DNA of 64,000 nt from Gordonia sp. PDNC005 (lineage in GTDB: Bacteria > Actinomycetota > Actinomycetes > Mycobacteriales > Mycobacteriaceae): contig NZ_CP070351.1 in assembly GCF_016919385.1 (NCBI RefSeq), forward strand, positions 3,162,001-3,226,000, given 5' to 3'. Position numbers and translations under genes: made by a program. Position 1 is the first letter of the stretch. The number at the start of each line of letters is the position of its first letter. This document shows positions 45,903 to 54,360 of the stretch, piece by piece. Below the pieces are notes generated by a model that had not been told where the DNA came from, made no database searches, and was given only the letters and a program-made list of their open reading frames with translations.

Positions 45903-46145
45903 CTATCCGGCGTCGAAGTACGACGTCTCGAGGTATTCGTGAACCGCCTTGGCGTGCACACGGAACGAACGTCCCACGCGAACGGCAGGCAGCTCGCCGT
46001 TGTGCACCAGGCGGTACACGGTCATCTTGGACACGCGCATGAGCGACGCGACTTCTGCGACGGTGAGGAACTGCGAGGCGGAAGATGCATTCGCAACTCC
46101 ACGATCGGCGAATTCGTTCCGTTCACCCGGCTTTTCTGCAGCCAT
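45903..46145 (-). CDS. Excisionase-type helix-turn-helix DNA-binding protein (Rv0500A-like)
   Basis: 80 residues. The domain TVAEVASLMRVSKMTVYRLV plus NGELPAVRVGRSFRVHAKAV is the excisionase/MerR-like winged helix. It is the housekeeping homologue located between proC and bS22 in Mycobacteriales, not a phage Xis. The start is the ATG at 46145 with GGAGG 10 nt upstream; a longer frame reaching 46289 is not supported. Confidence 0.9.
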   Translation of the reverse strand: MAAEKPGERNEFADRGVANASSASQFLTVAEVASLMRVSKMTVYRLVHNGELPAVRVGRSFRVHAKAVHEYLETSYFDAG

Positions 46146-46376
46146 GTATTCATAACCTCCGGTGCACGCATCGCGGCCACCGGCTTCCCCTCCGGCGGAC
46201 ATCAGACACGTACGTGCTGGTTGTACCTTAGCGTGGCGGATGTGAATAGTGCGACGTGAGAGAAAGAATGAGTTCCGTCTCTTCGCCATTCATCAGGTGT
46301 TCACCACCATTGCCGCTGGCAGCAGCGTTACCACGCGCACCGGGCGAATTCACGGTTACGACACGCGAGTGGCGCA

Positions 46377-47207
46377 TCAACCCTCAACTTCGGGTCGACG
46401 TGCCATGCGTGCACTGGTCTTCGCGCAGGCCGCGGTCGCTTCGTTCACCGCATGCCGGAGGCCGTAGCGTTCGAACTCGCGGAGCGCCGCAGCCGTCGTT
46501 CCACCAGGTGAGGTGACCGCAGCGCGCAGATCGACGGCTGTCAGACCCGACTCAGCAAGAAGCACACCCGAACCCTTCACCGTCTGAACCGCGAGTTCCG
46601 CCGACTGCTGACGCGTCAGGCCGAGCGCAACGCCCGAGTCGATCATCGCCTCGACCATCAAGAAGAAGTACGCAGGTCCCGACCCGGAGATCGCAGTGAC
46701 CGCGTCCAGCGACTTCTCCGGGACCACCATCACCTTGCCGACCGACTCCAGCAGGCGCACCGCGACGGCCACCTGATCGTCGTTCGCGTAGCGCCCTGGG
46801 CTGACGGCGCACATGGCCTCGTTCACCAGCATCGGCGTGTTCGGCATGACGCGGATCACCGGCGAACCGGCGGGCAGCGACGCCTCGTAACGTTCCGCGG
46901 GGATGCCCGCGACGAGAGTGATCGTGATCCGTTCGTCGTCACCGGAGTCGTCTGCCTTCGCGAGCGGCGGGAGCACCGAGTCGACGGCGTCCGGTTTCAC
47001 CGCGATGAACACGACCTGCGCGCCGCTCGCGGCGTCGGCGACGTCCGTCGTGACACGGACGCCGTAGTCCTCGATCAGTTCCGCGGACCGGGCCTTGGAT
47101 CGCTCGACGACGACGAGGTCCTTCACCGGCTTCCCTGCGTTGATCAGGCCGGCGAGCAGCGCCTCACCGATCTTGCCGCCGCCGATGATCGCTACCCGCT
47201 CGCTCAT
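46377..47207 (-). CDS. proC: Pyrroline-5-carboxylate reductase ProC
   Basis: 276 residues. N-terminal NAD(P) motif AIIGGGKIGEALLAG, IRVMPNTPMLV segment, and the C-terminal signature AVTSPGGTTAAAL. It reduces pyrroline-5-carboxylate to proline. It closes the co-directional run ppx, Rv0497-like, isomerase-like, thioesterase-like, proC. Confidence 0.96.
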   Translation of the reverse strand: MSERVAIIGGGKIGEALLAGLINAGKPVKDLVVVERSKARSAELIEDYGVRVTTDVADAASGAQVVFIAVKPDAVDSVLPPLAKADDSGDDERITITLVAGIPAERYEASLPAGSPVIRVMPNTPMLVNEAMCAVSPGRYANDDQVAVAVRLLESVGKVMVVPEKSLDAVTAISGSGPAYFFLMVEAMIDSGVALGLTRQQSAELAVQTVKGSGVLLAESGLTAVDLRAAVTSPGGTTAAALREFERYGLRHAVNEATAACAKTSARMARRPEVEG

Positions 47208-47255
47208 GTCAGTTCACTGTCCTTCAATTTGTCGTGTCGTCTTGTCTGGCGGCCG

Positions 47256-48125
47256 TCAGCGACGAGCCGGAATCAGCGCGAGCTGTCGCGACTGCGCGAC
47301 CACCGCACCGGTCGAGTCCACCACGAGGTGGTCCTCGGAGAACATGCCGCGTCCCACTTCGACTGTCGACGCCTCGTACCGCAGCCAGCCCGGGGCGGGG
47401 AGCCGTCGGACGTAGGTGGTCAATTGCACGGTCGGCGCCCAGCCGAACAGGCCGAGGTTCATGACCACAGGCGGTGAGATGTCGCAGACCAGAACCGGAA
47501 GGTCCAGCCCGAGGTCGGCAGGCTGCTGATCGATGTCCTTGGCCCGGACCCACCCGCGGATCACCGGATCGCCCTTCTCACCCCGCGCAACGGGGAACGA
47601 ACCCGCGTCGAGGACGAAGTCGGCGGCCACACCGAGGTGCATCACCTCACCGACGGGACTGTCGGAGACTCCCAGTCCGTCCGACGTCGGCTCGACGGGC
47701 ATCCCCGCGAGCAGACCCTCGGCGCGGTAGGCCGGTTCGCCCTCGTCGAGACGTCCGAGAGTGACAGTCGAGGTCACCATGGTCCGCTCGTTCTGGGTCA
47801 CCTCGACGCGCGCGAGGGACACGGTCCTCCCTCGTTTGATGATCGAGACGTGGACCGCGACGTCCGCCGGGTCGGGTGCCGCGAGGAAGTCACTCGCCAC
47901 CGCGATGGCGGTGACACCCTCGACGAGTGCGGGGTCGGCGTCGGGTGCGGCGAGATCACCGAGCGCGGCACGGGCCGCACGCGTGACGACCATCTGCAGG
48001 CTGCCTCCGTGCACCTTCGGGCCGATCGTGAACGCCTCGTCGATGACTGCCGCGTAAGTGATGGACGAGCCGTCCGCACCACGGGCGAGCGTCTCCAGAC
48101 GCAGGAGGTCGGCGAGTTTGGTCAT
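47256..48125 (-). CDS. Thioesterase-like double-hotdog protein (Rv0499-like)
   Basis: 289 residues. The N-terminal half has AFTIGPKVHGGSLQMVVTRAA and the C-terminal half FGWAPTVQLTTYVRR, matching the tandem-hotdog acyl-CoA thioesterase-like family (TesB/4HBT_3). Role unknown. The gene starts 6 nt after the upstream isomerase-like gene. It ends 48 nt before proC. Confidence 0.82.
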   Translation of the reverse strand: MTKLADLLRLETLARGADGSSITYAAVIDEAFTIGPKVHGGSLQMVVTRAARAALGDLAAPDADPALVEGVTAIAVASDFLAAPDPADVAVHVSIIKRGRTVSLARVEVTQNERTMVTSTVTLGRLDEGEPAYRAEGLLAGMPVEPTSDGLGVSDSPVGEVMHLGVAADFVLDAGSFPVARGEKGDPVIRGWVRAKDIDQQPADLGLDLPVLVCDISPPVVMNLGLFGWAPTVQLTTYVRRLPAPGWLRYEASTVEVGRGMFSEDHLVVDSTGAVVAQSRQLALIPARR

Positions 48126-48131
48126 TGATTC

Positions 48132-48992
48132 CTACCTGTCGCGTTCGAGGTGAGTTCGCGCGAACTCGAGTGACCGGGCGAGCATCGCGGCACGCTCATT
48201 CTTCGTCTTCGCTCCCGACGTGTGCACTTCGAGGACCACGGAACCGTCGAAGTCGCTCTCGGCGAGTCTGCGGCACACCTCGATGCACGGCTGGGTTCCG
48301 TCGCCGGGGATCAGATGTTCGTCGTGAGCAGCGCCTGTGCCGTCCGTCAGATGCAGATGCTTGAGGCCCCGGCCCATCCGGTCGGCCATGGCGAGGGCAT
48401 CGTCACCCGCCGTCGCGACGTGTGACAGGTCGAGGGTGTAGTTGTCGTAGCCGACCGATGTCGGGTCGATCGGCTTGCCGAACGCCGACGCACTGGCCCC
48501 TGGACCGCCACCGCGTTGCGCCATCCGCTGGGCCGGACGCGTCCCCCCGCCGAACAGACGATCCGCGCGCATCGGGAACATGTTCTCCACTGCCACGGAC
48601 ACGTCGGACGTCGACTCCAGTTCGGCGACGAGGTCGTCGAACGCTGCGACGTAGTCGCGCTGCCACCGGAACGGGGGATGCACGACGACCGTCGCCGCTC
48701 CGAGTTCCTCCGCCGCGCGCACCGATCGGGCGAGCTTGGCTTTCGGGTCGCGTCCCCACACCCGCTGGGAGATCAGCAGGCAGGGAGCGTGCACCGACAG
48801 CACCGGCACCTGGTACCTGTGCGACAAGCGGGCGACCTGCGGAATGTCCTGGCTGACCGCCTCGCCCCACACCATCAGCTCCACCCCGTCGTAGCCGAGT
48901 TCGTTGGCGTACGCGAAAGCCGCCTCGGTGTTCTGCGGGTACACGGACGCCGTCGAGAGGCCGATCGGAATCGGGAAACGCAGTTGGCTCAC
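48132..48992 (-). CDS. Sugar phosphate isomerase/epimerase family protein (Rv0498-like)
   Basis: 286 residues of the AP endonuclease 2/xylose isomerase-like TIM barrel: ELGYDGVELMVWG, VLSVHAPCLL, VVVHPPFRWQRDY, VAVENMF, LDLSHVATAGDD, HLTDGTGAAHDEHLIPGDG. The metal-binding Glu, Asp and His positions are all represented. Substrate unknown. GTG start, 9 nt after the upstream gene. Confidence 0.87.
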   Translation of the reverse strand: MSQLRFPIPIGLSTASVYPQNTEAAFAYANELGYDGVELMVWGEAVSQDIPQVARLSHRYQVPVLSVHAPCLLISQRVWGRDPKAKLARSVRAAEELGAATVVVHPPFRWQRDYVAAFDDLVAELESTSDVSVAVENMFPMRADRLFGGGTRPAQRMAQRGGGPGASASAFGKPIDPTSVGYDNYTLDLSHVATAGDDALAMADRMGRGLKHLHLTDGTGAAHDEHLIPGDGTQPCIEVCRRLAESDFDGSVVLEVHTSGAKTKNERAAMLARSLEFARTHLERDR

Positions 48993-49001
48993 CGGATGCT
49001 T

Positions 49002-49931
49002 CTAGGGTTGCGCCGCGAGGAAGACGAGTGGCCCGATGGTCACGAGCATGCCGACGGCCAAGGCGAGCAGAGTGGTCGGAAGGTCCCTCTTGCGCAGCAC
49101 ATGAGCGAAGGTGACGATCGCGAAGATCACCACGATGGCAAGCACCAACGCCAGGTACACGTATTTCTTCCAGAGCTCGGTGAAGCCCCAGAACAGCCCG
49201 GCGCCCACGCCGAGACCGAGGACGATCTCACCCGCGAACGCAGCCCACCCGAGTGCTGCAGACGGCTCTGCGTCTTCACGGTCAGCGGCCCGTGCGGCCT
49301 TGGCTTCGGCCTTCGCAGCCTTCTTGGCGGCCTTCTCGTCTGCCCTCGCAGCCTTGGCCGCGGCCTTCGCAGCGGCGGCATCGTCCGAGTCGTCGAGGAT
49401 CCCATCGGCGACGTCGTGCGATTCGTCGTCGAGGCTCGACTCGTCCGATGCGTCGGTCCGTTCGTCTGCGTCAGCTGCGACGAAGTCGTCGACCAGTGGG
49501 ATCGACGTGGTGTCCTCGGCGGTGTCGGCAGTCCTGTGAGCCTCGACGGCCGACGTGTGGATCACTGCGGGCGGCAGGTCGTAGTCGAAGACGTCGTCCG
49601 CTTCGACCTTCCGCAGCGATCCCGTGTCAGCGTCATCGAACACCACCGGGATGACCCCGGTGGCGTCGTTCGATTCGGGTTCTACGGGCGTCGTGGGAGG
49701 CGTGTATCCGGGCATCCCGCTCGCTCCGACACCTCGCGGGGCGTCGACCGCCGACCTCTTCGTCGGCGCCGTGTACGACGGCATACCCGACGACGTGGTC
49801 CCGGTGCTTTCACTCCCGGGGCGTCGGACCGATACCGACTCCGACCTGGGGAAGGCGTCGTCACCCCCGGATCGTGCGATCAGTTCCGATACGGTGATCG
49901 GCTTCGACTCCGGCTCGGCCTCGTCCGCCAT
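49002..49931 (-). CDS. Membrane protein with long disordered N-terminus (Rv0497-like)
   Basis: 309 residues. Residues 1-190 are hydrophilic, Ser/Asp/Thr-rich and disordered; 190-225 form an Ala/Lys coiled region (AAAKAAAKAARADEKAAKKA); the C-terminus has three or four hydrophobic helices (about 231-250, 255-275, 285-305). Function unknown. It is conserved between ppx and the isomerase-like gene in mycobacteria. Confidence 0.8.
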   Translation of the reverse strand: MADEAEPESKPITVSELIARSGGDDAFPRSESVSVRRPGSESTGTTSSGMPSYTAPTKRSAVDAPRGVGASGMPGYTPPTTPVEPESNDATGVIPVVFDDADTGSLRKVEADDVFDYDLPPAVIHTSAVEAHRTADTAEDTTSIPLVDDFVAADADERTDASDESSLDDESHDVADGILDDSDDAAAAKAAAKAARADEKAAKKAAKAEAKAARAADREDAEPSAALGWAAFAGEIVLGLGVGAGLFWGFTELWKKYVYLALVLAIVVIFAIVTFAHVLRKRDLPTTLLALAVGMLVTIGPLVFLAAQP

Positions 49932-49956
49932 ACGGTCGCACCATCCCTTCGTGCAG

Positions 49957-50904
49957 TCAGTTGGTGGTCATCGCGCCTGCGGGCTCCGAATCGAGGCGGC
50001 GCAAGATGACACCTTCCCGCAGAGCCCACGGGCAGATGTCCAGTGTATCGACTCCGAGCGCCCGCATTGCGGCCTCCGCCACCAGCGCGCCTGCGACGAT
50101 CTGCGGGGCTCGGTCGGCGCTGACTCCTTCGAGTTCAGCGCGGTCGGCCGTCGTCATCCGGGAGATGAAGGCGGTGAGCTGGCGCAGTCCGCTGACGGTC
50201 AGGGTCCGCTTGACGCGTGGACCTGCACCGGAAGGTGCGGCACCGGTCAGGCGAGCGAGGGAGCGGAACGTCTTGGACGATCCGACTGCCAGGTCGGCCT
50301 TGCCCGCCGCGCGGAGTTCCTTCGCGGGTTCCTTCAGCTCGGCGTCGAGCCAGTCACGCAGAACTGAGACACGCCGCCTGCTGGGCGGGTCGCCCTGCAG
50401 CCATTCCCGGGTGAGTCGGCCTGCGCCGAGCGGCAGCGACAGCGCCACATCCGGTTCTTCGTCGACGCCGTTCGACATCTCGAGGCTTCCCCCGCCGATG
50501 TCGAAGGCGAGGATGCGTCCCGCGCTCCACCCGTACCACCGTCGGACGGCAAGCGACGTCAGACGTGACTCGTCGATGCCTTCGAGCACCTGTAGATCGA
50601 GGCCGGACGCGTTCTTGACCTTGCGGAGCACTTCATCGCAGTTGGTGGCGTCGCGTACCGCCGAGGTCGCGAACGCCATGACTTGCTCACAGCCGGATGA
50701 CGTGGCGATACGGGTGAAGTCCTCGATCGTGGAGACCAGCGCGCGGGAGCCGGAGTCACGCATGCGTCCGTTCTCGTCGATCTCCTCCGCGAGCCGCAGC
50801 ACCGCTTTGGTCGAACTCATCGGGTTGGGATGTCCACCCCGATGAGCGTCGACCACAAGCAGGTGCACGGTATTGCTGCCAACGTCGAGCACTCCAAGTC
50901 TCAC
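49957..50904 (-). CDS. ppx: Exopolyphosphatase Ppx/GppA family protein
   Basis: 315 residues: LGVLDVGSNTVHLLVVDA (phosphate-1 motif), a T/S-rich AFATSAVRDATN and FDIGGGSLEMSNG (phosphate-2). It is the short two-domain Ppx type, as M. tuberculosis Ppx1 (Rv0496), which hydrolyses terminal phosphates of polyphosphate. The GTG has TACTTT (50911-50916) 6 nt upstream, a leaderless pattern. A link to regX3 close by is plausible, since polyphosphate is a phosphate store. Confidence 0.92.
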   Translation of the reverse strand: MRLGVLDVGSNTVHLLVVDAHRGGHPNPMSSTKAVLRLAEEIDENGRMRDSGSRALVSTIEDFTRIATSSGCEQVMAFATSAVRDATNCDEVLRKVKNASGLDLQVLEGIDESRLTSLAVRRWYGWSAGRILAFDIGGGSLEMSNGVDEEPDVALSLPLGAGRLTREWLQGDPPSRRRVSVLRDWLDAELKEPAKELRAAGKADLAVGSSKTFRSLARLTGAAPSGAGPRVKRTLTVSGLRQLTAFISRMTTADRAELEGVSADRAPQIVAGALVAEAAMRALGVDTLDICPWALREGVILRRLDSEPAGAMTTN

Positions 50905-50996
50905 CGGTCAAAAGTACTCGGCGAGTCCGATCCGCGCGACTCGGCCGGCGAGCGGACAGCTACCGTTGAGCCGCACGTCCAACAGGAAGGGCCCTT

Positions 50997-51842
50997 GTGT
51001 CCGACGATGAGCGGAAGTCCTCCCCCGCCCCCGAAGTGAGCCTCGACTTCCCGCGCGAATGGTACGAGTTCTTCGACCCGGCCGATCCCGAACACCTGAT
51101 CAGCGTCGATCTGACGTGGATGCTGTCTCGCTGGACCTGCGTGTTCGGCACTCCCGCGTGCCAGGGGATCATCAGCGACCGGCAGCCCGACGGATGCTGC
51201 ACACACGGCGCGTATCTGACCGACGACGATGACCGTGAACGGCTCGCGGCCGGTATGGCGATGCTGACGCCGGACGATTGGGAGTTCTTCGCCGAGGGTT
51301 CGGCGGACGATCCGCTCGGCCCCGGCGGCTATCTCGAGGAGAACGAAGACCTCGAGGGCGAGCCCGCGTTGAAGACTCGACTCCACGACGGTGCGTGCAT
51401 CTTTCTCAACCGGCCGGGATTCCCTGCCGGACAGGGCTGTTCACTGCACGGGATGGCACTGCGGAAGGGCATCGAACCGCTCACGGTGAAACCGGACGTG
51501 TGCTGGCAGCTGCCGATGCGTCGGGAACAGGACTGGGTGACGCGCCCCGACGGCACCGAGATCCTCAAGACGACCCTGACCGAGTTCGATCGACGAGGCT
51601 GGGGTGAAGGCGGCCACGACCTCGACTGGTACTGCTCGGGTTCGCCCGACGCACACATCGGTGCGACGCAGGTGTTCGAGTCCTATAAGCCGGAGCTCAT
51701 CGAGCTTGTCGGCGAACCCGCCTACAACGTCATCGCTGCCGCGTGCGGCCGGCGGAACCAGTTGGGACTCATCGCCGTCCACCCGGCGACCGCGGCCGCC
51801 ACCTCGCGCCGCGCCACCGATCTCAAGTACGAGCACATGTAG
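50997..51842 (+). CDS. Cysteine-rich conserved protein (Rv0495c-like)
   Basis: 281 residues. Cysteines cluster in TPACQG, DGCCTHG, GACIFL, GCSLHG and PDVCWQLP, a pattern reminiscent of YkgJ-type iron/zinc-binding proteins. No known enzymatic activity. AGGAAGG lies 6 nt before the GTG. It is conserved beside senX3-regX3 in Mycobacteriales. Metal binding is an inference from the cysteine spacing. Confidence 0.82.
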   Translation: MSDDERKSSPAPEVSLDFPREWYEFFDPADPEHLISVDLTWMLSRWTCVFGTPACQGIISDRQPDGCCTHGAYLTDDDDRERLAAGMAMLTPDDWEFFAEGSADDPLGPGGYLEENEDLEGEPALKTRLHDGACIFLNRPGFPAGQGCSLHGMALRKGIEPLTVKPDVCWQLPMRREQDWVTRPDGTEILKTTLTEFDRRGWGEGGHDLDWYCSGSPDAHIGATQVFESYKPELIELVGEPAYNVIAAACGRRNQLGLIAVHPATAAATSRRATDLKYEHM

Positions 51843-51845
51843 TCC

Positions 51846-51910
51846 GGACCTTTCGACTCGCAAGCTCGCTCAAGGAGCAGGTGACCAGCGCCGAGTGAGT
51901 CGAAAGGTCC
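51846..51910. repeat. Inverted repeat at the convergent Rv0495c-like/regX3 ends
   Basis: Perfect 14-nt arms GGACCTTTCGACTC (51846-51859) and GAGTCGAAAGGTCC (51897-51910) enclose 37 nt. Probably a bidirectional terminator or a dispersed palindromic element. Confidence 0.82.
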
Positions 51911-51921
51911 TGCCGATCAGA

Positions 51922-52611
51922 TCACGGCTCGAATTTGTAGCCGAGACCGCGCACGGTGATGAGGTGCCGGGGTTGGGACGAGTCGGGCTCCACCTTCGAG
52001 CGCAGACGCTTGACGTGCACATCGAGCGTCTTGGTGTCTCCGACGTAGTCGGCGCCCCACACTCGATCGATGAGCTGGCTGCGTGTCAGGACTCGACCCG
52101 AGTTGCGCAGCAGATACTCGAGGAGGTCGAACTCCTTCAGCGGCAGCGTCACGTCGGTGCCACTGACGCTGACGGTGTGTCGCTGCACGTCCATGCGGAC
52201 CGGTCCGACCTCGATGACGCCGATCGCTGCGTCCTCGTCGTCGGCCACCACTCCCCCGCGGCGCAGCACTGCGCGGATGCGGGCGATCAGTTCACGCGCC
52301 GAGTACGGCTTGGTGACGTAATCGTCGGCGCCCAGCTCCAGGCCGACGACCTTGTCGATCTCGCTGTCACGGGCGGTCACCATGATGACCGGCGTCGCCG
52401 ACTTGGCGCGGATCAGCTTGCAGATCTCAGTGCCCGACACGCCGGGGAGCATGAGGTCGAGCAGGACGATGTCCGGGTTGATGCGCTCGAACGCGGGCAG
52501 CGCCTGCGTCCCGTCGTTGACGATGCTCGCCTCGAAACCCTCTTTGCGGAGTAGGAAGGCCAGCGGGTCGGCCAGCGATTCTTCATCCTCGACGATCAGT
52601 ACGTGCGTCAA
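51922..52611 (-). CDS. regX3: Response regulator RegX3
   Basis: 229 residues, OmpR/PhoB class. Receiver domain with acidic pocket EDEE, phospho-acceptor Asp52 in VLLDLMLP, TARDSE and TKPYSARELIARI; winged helix with TLPLKEFDLLEYLLRNSGRV and DTKTLDVHVKRLRSK. It controls phosphate-starvation genes in mycobacteria. The start is TTG at 52611, overlapping the senX3 stop (TTGA) with GAGGA 8-9 nt upstream; it aligns with MTSVLIVEDEE of homologues. No other plausible start precedes the receiver domain. Confidence 0.94.
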   Translation of the reverse strand: MTHVLIVEDEESLADPLAFLLRKEGFEASIVNDGTQALPAFERINPDIVLLDLMLPGVSGTEICKLIRAKSATPVIMVTARDSEIDKVVGLELGADDYVTKPYSARELIARIRAVLRRGGVVADDEDAAIGVIEVGPVRMDVQRHTVSVSGTDVTLPLKEFDLLEYLLRNSGRVLTRSQLIDRVWGADYVGDTKTLDVHVKRLRSKVEPDSSQPRHLITVRGLGYKFEP

Positions 52612-53777
52612 AGCGAAAGTTCCTCTTCTTTGTCCGGGTCGATGGGGATGTACAGGCTGAACGTGGAGCCGGTGCCCGGCTTGCTCCACAGCCCGATGTG
52701 GCCGCCATGGCTGGCTGCCACGTGCTTGACGATGGCGAGACCGAGACCGGTCCCGCCGGTTGCGCGCGAACGTGCCTTGTCGACGCGGTAGAAGCGTTCG
52801 AACACTCGCTGCTGATCGACCGGGGCGATGCCTATGCCTCGGTCGGTGATCGCGATCGCGATCATGTCGAGGTCGTCGATGACGACCCGCTTGCGGCTCA
52901 CCGACACGACTTCGCCGGTCGGCGAATGATTGATCGCATTGACCAGCAGGTTGCTGAGAGCGGTGAGCAGCAAAGTGCGGTCCGCCTGCACGGACACCCG
53001 CGACGGCCCGTCGGTGACGAGGTCGATCTCGGCGATCTCCGCGGTGACGCCCGCAGCGGCGACGGCGTCGTCGACGAGGGCGTCGATGTCGACGCGCACG
53101 AAGTCGGCGATCGCTCCGTCCTGCAACCGAGACAGGCCGATCAACTCGTTGACGAGCGAGCCCATGCGCGTGGCCTCTTTGAGGACGCGGCGACCGAAGT
53201 GCTCGACGGCGGCCGGATCGTCACGGGACTCGAGCATCGCCTCGGCCATCAAACTGATGGCGCCGAGAGGTGTCTTCAACTCGTGGGAGACGTTCGCCGC
53301 GAAGTCACGGCGAGTGGCCTCGACACGCTGATTGGTGGAGTCGTCGTCGCCGTACACGAGGACGTAGCGCTGCCCGGTGAGGGCCGCGAGGCTCGCAACA
53401 CACCGCACGGTCTCCACAGGGCGGTGCACCGTCCGGCCGGTGGAGACGAAGCCGAGCGACGACTGCGGAGGCGAGAAGTCGAAGTGCCGGTCCACGCCGG
53501 TGGTGAAGACCTCGGAGACCGCTTCGGCGACCCCGTCGGCCAGTACGTCCCGGACCATCCCGAGGTCTGCTGCTCGGTCGTTGTAGACGACCACGTTGTG
53601 GTATTCGTCGACGACGACGATGCCGGTCTCCGAGTGCGCGACCATCAAGGTCAGCAAGTCACTCCGCGAGACGTCTTGGGGCTGGAGGGCGTGAAGGTAG
53701 GAGGCGTCGACGTTCGCCGGGCCGAAGCGGCCGGCTGCGGCACCATCGATCAAGCGGTCACCGCTGGTCTCGGACAC
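52608..53777 (-). CDS. senX3: Sensor histidine kinase SenX3, without membrane helices
   Basis: 389 residues. A PAS-like domain (about 41-145, TGIVVVDEYHNVVVYNDRA), H-box NVSHELKTPLGA with His165, N-box NLLVNAINHSPTG, then DRGIGIAPVDQ and GGTGLGLAIVKH. Unlike M. tuberculosis SenX3, the first 40 residues have no hydrophobic helix, so the kinase should be cytosolic. The GTG at 53777 is preceded in frame by a TAG four codons upstream (53787-53789), so no longer N-terminus is possible without a frameshift. The TAG is part of a TAGGAT box 6 nt before the GTG, suggesting a leaderless mRNA. Confidence 0.9.
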   Translation of the reverse strand: MSETSGDRLIDGAAAGRFGPANVDASYLHALQPQDVSRSDLLTLMVAHSETGIVVVDEYHNVVVYNDRAADLGMVRDVLADGVAEAVSEVFTTGVDRHFDFSPPQSSLGFVSTGRTVHRPVETVRCVASLAALTGQRYVLVYGDDDSTNQRVEATRRDFAANVSHELKTPLGAISLMAEAMLESRDDPAAVEHFGRRVLKEATRMGSLVNELIGLSRLQDGAIADFVRVDIDALVDDAVAAAGVTAEIAEIDLVTDGPSRVSVQADRTLLLTALSNLLVNAINHSPTGEVVSVSRKRVVIDDLDMIAIAITDRGIGIAPVDQQRVFERFYRVDKARSRATGGTGLGLAIVKHVAASHGGHIGLWSKPGTGSTFSLYIPIDPDKEEELSL

Positions 53778-53858
53778 ACCCGAATCCTACGTGTCATCGC
53801 CTGAAGTTCGCAGCCCGGGAAGCCACTCTTCGCGCAGCATTCACTGCCGGTCCACATG

Positions 53859-53898
53859 GGTTGCGTCGAGGTGAACCGACAGTGTGCGGAGCGTGTCA
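53859..53898 (-). promoter_or_regulatory. Possible degenerate PHO-box array upstream of senX3
   Basis: One good unit GGTGAAC (53870; GTTCACC on the minus strand) is followed at exact 11-nt steps by AGTGTGC (53881) and CGTGTCA (53892) and preceded by GGTTGCG (53859). Only the GT/GTG core repeats, so this is weaker than the pitA array. It lies about 90 nt upstream of the senX3 start and touches the end of the acetyltransferase gene. Confidence 0.3.
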
Positions 53899-54201
53899 GG
53901 ATGCGACGAGATCCGAGTACTCCGGATGCTTCTCCAGGTAACGCACCACGTACGAGCAGACGGGCACCACGGTCTGGTTCTTGGAGCGCACGTCGTCGAG
54001 GACGTGCTTGACGAGGTCTGCGGCGAAGCCGCGTCCACCGAAGCGGTCGTAGACCACCGTGTGCGTCAAGGCGAGTCGATCGCCGTCCTGCGTGTAGTCG
54101 ACGTATCCGACCTCCAGCGCGTCGCCGTCGTCGTTCTCGAGGTCAGCGCGGTAGCGCTCACGCTCGGCCAGATGCGTCACCGAAATCGTCCCGTCAGCCA
54201 T
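53896..54201 (-). CDS. GNAT family N-acetyltransferase, YidJ/COG2388 type
   Basis: 101 residues: EVGYVDYTQDGDRLALTHTV, then GRGFAADLVKHVLDDVR (acetyl-CoA loop) and the terminal VPVCSYVVRYLEKHPEY motif of the small yjdJ-like family. Substrate unknown. It lies between gpmA and senX3; in M. tuberculosis these two are adjacent, so this is a local insertion or retention. Confidence 0.88.
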   Translation of the reverse strand: MADGTISVTHLAERERYRADLENDDGDALEVGYVDYTQDGDRLALTHTVVYDRFGGRGFAADLVKHVLDDVRSKNQTVVPVCSYVVRYLEKHPEYSDLVAS

Positions 54202-54282
54202 GCTTCCAATGTAGCCCAGGCCACACTTGTCTGCACGCGATGTCGGATGTCGCACGTTCAGCCTACGACCGGGCCCAAAGAG

Positions 54283-54321
54283 ATCGCGCCACCTGCAGGT
54301 TTACCCTGCAGATGGCGCGAT
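54283..54321 (-). terminator. Terminator downstream of gpmA
   Basis: A 17-bp stem with one mismatch (54283-54299 with 54305-54321) and a 5-nt loop, followed on the minus strand by CTCTTT. It lies between gpmA and the acetyltransferase gene. Confidence 0.8.
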
Positions 54322-54360
54322 GTCCCGGTGTCTGCGAATCCGGCGAATCGACTCTTCGAT

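Noticed and set aside
45903..46145. Phage excisionase and hence a prophage remnant
   Set aside because: This small HTH protein is a conserved housekeeping gene between proC and bS22 in Mycobacteriales; no integrase or att-like repeats are nearby.
53778..53895. Frameshifted SenX3 membrane helices upstream of the start
   Set aside because: All three minus-strand frames of this short gap lack a hydrophobic stretch long enough for a helix, and it is bounded by the acetyltransferase gene.
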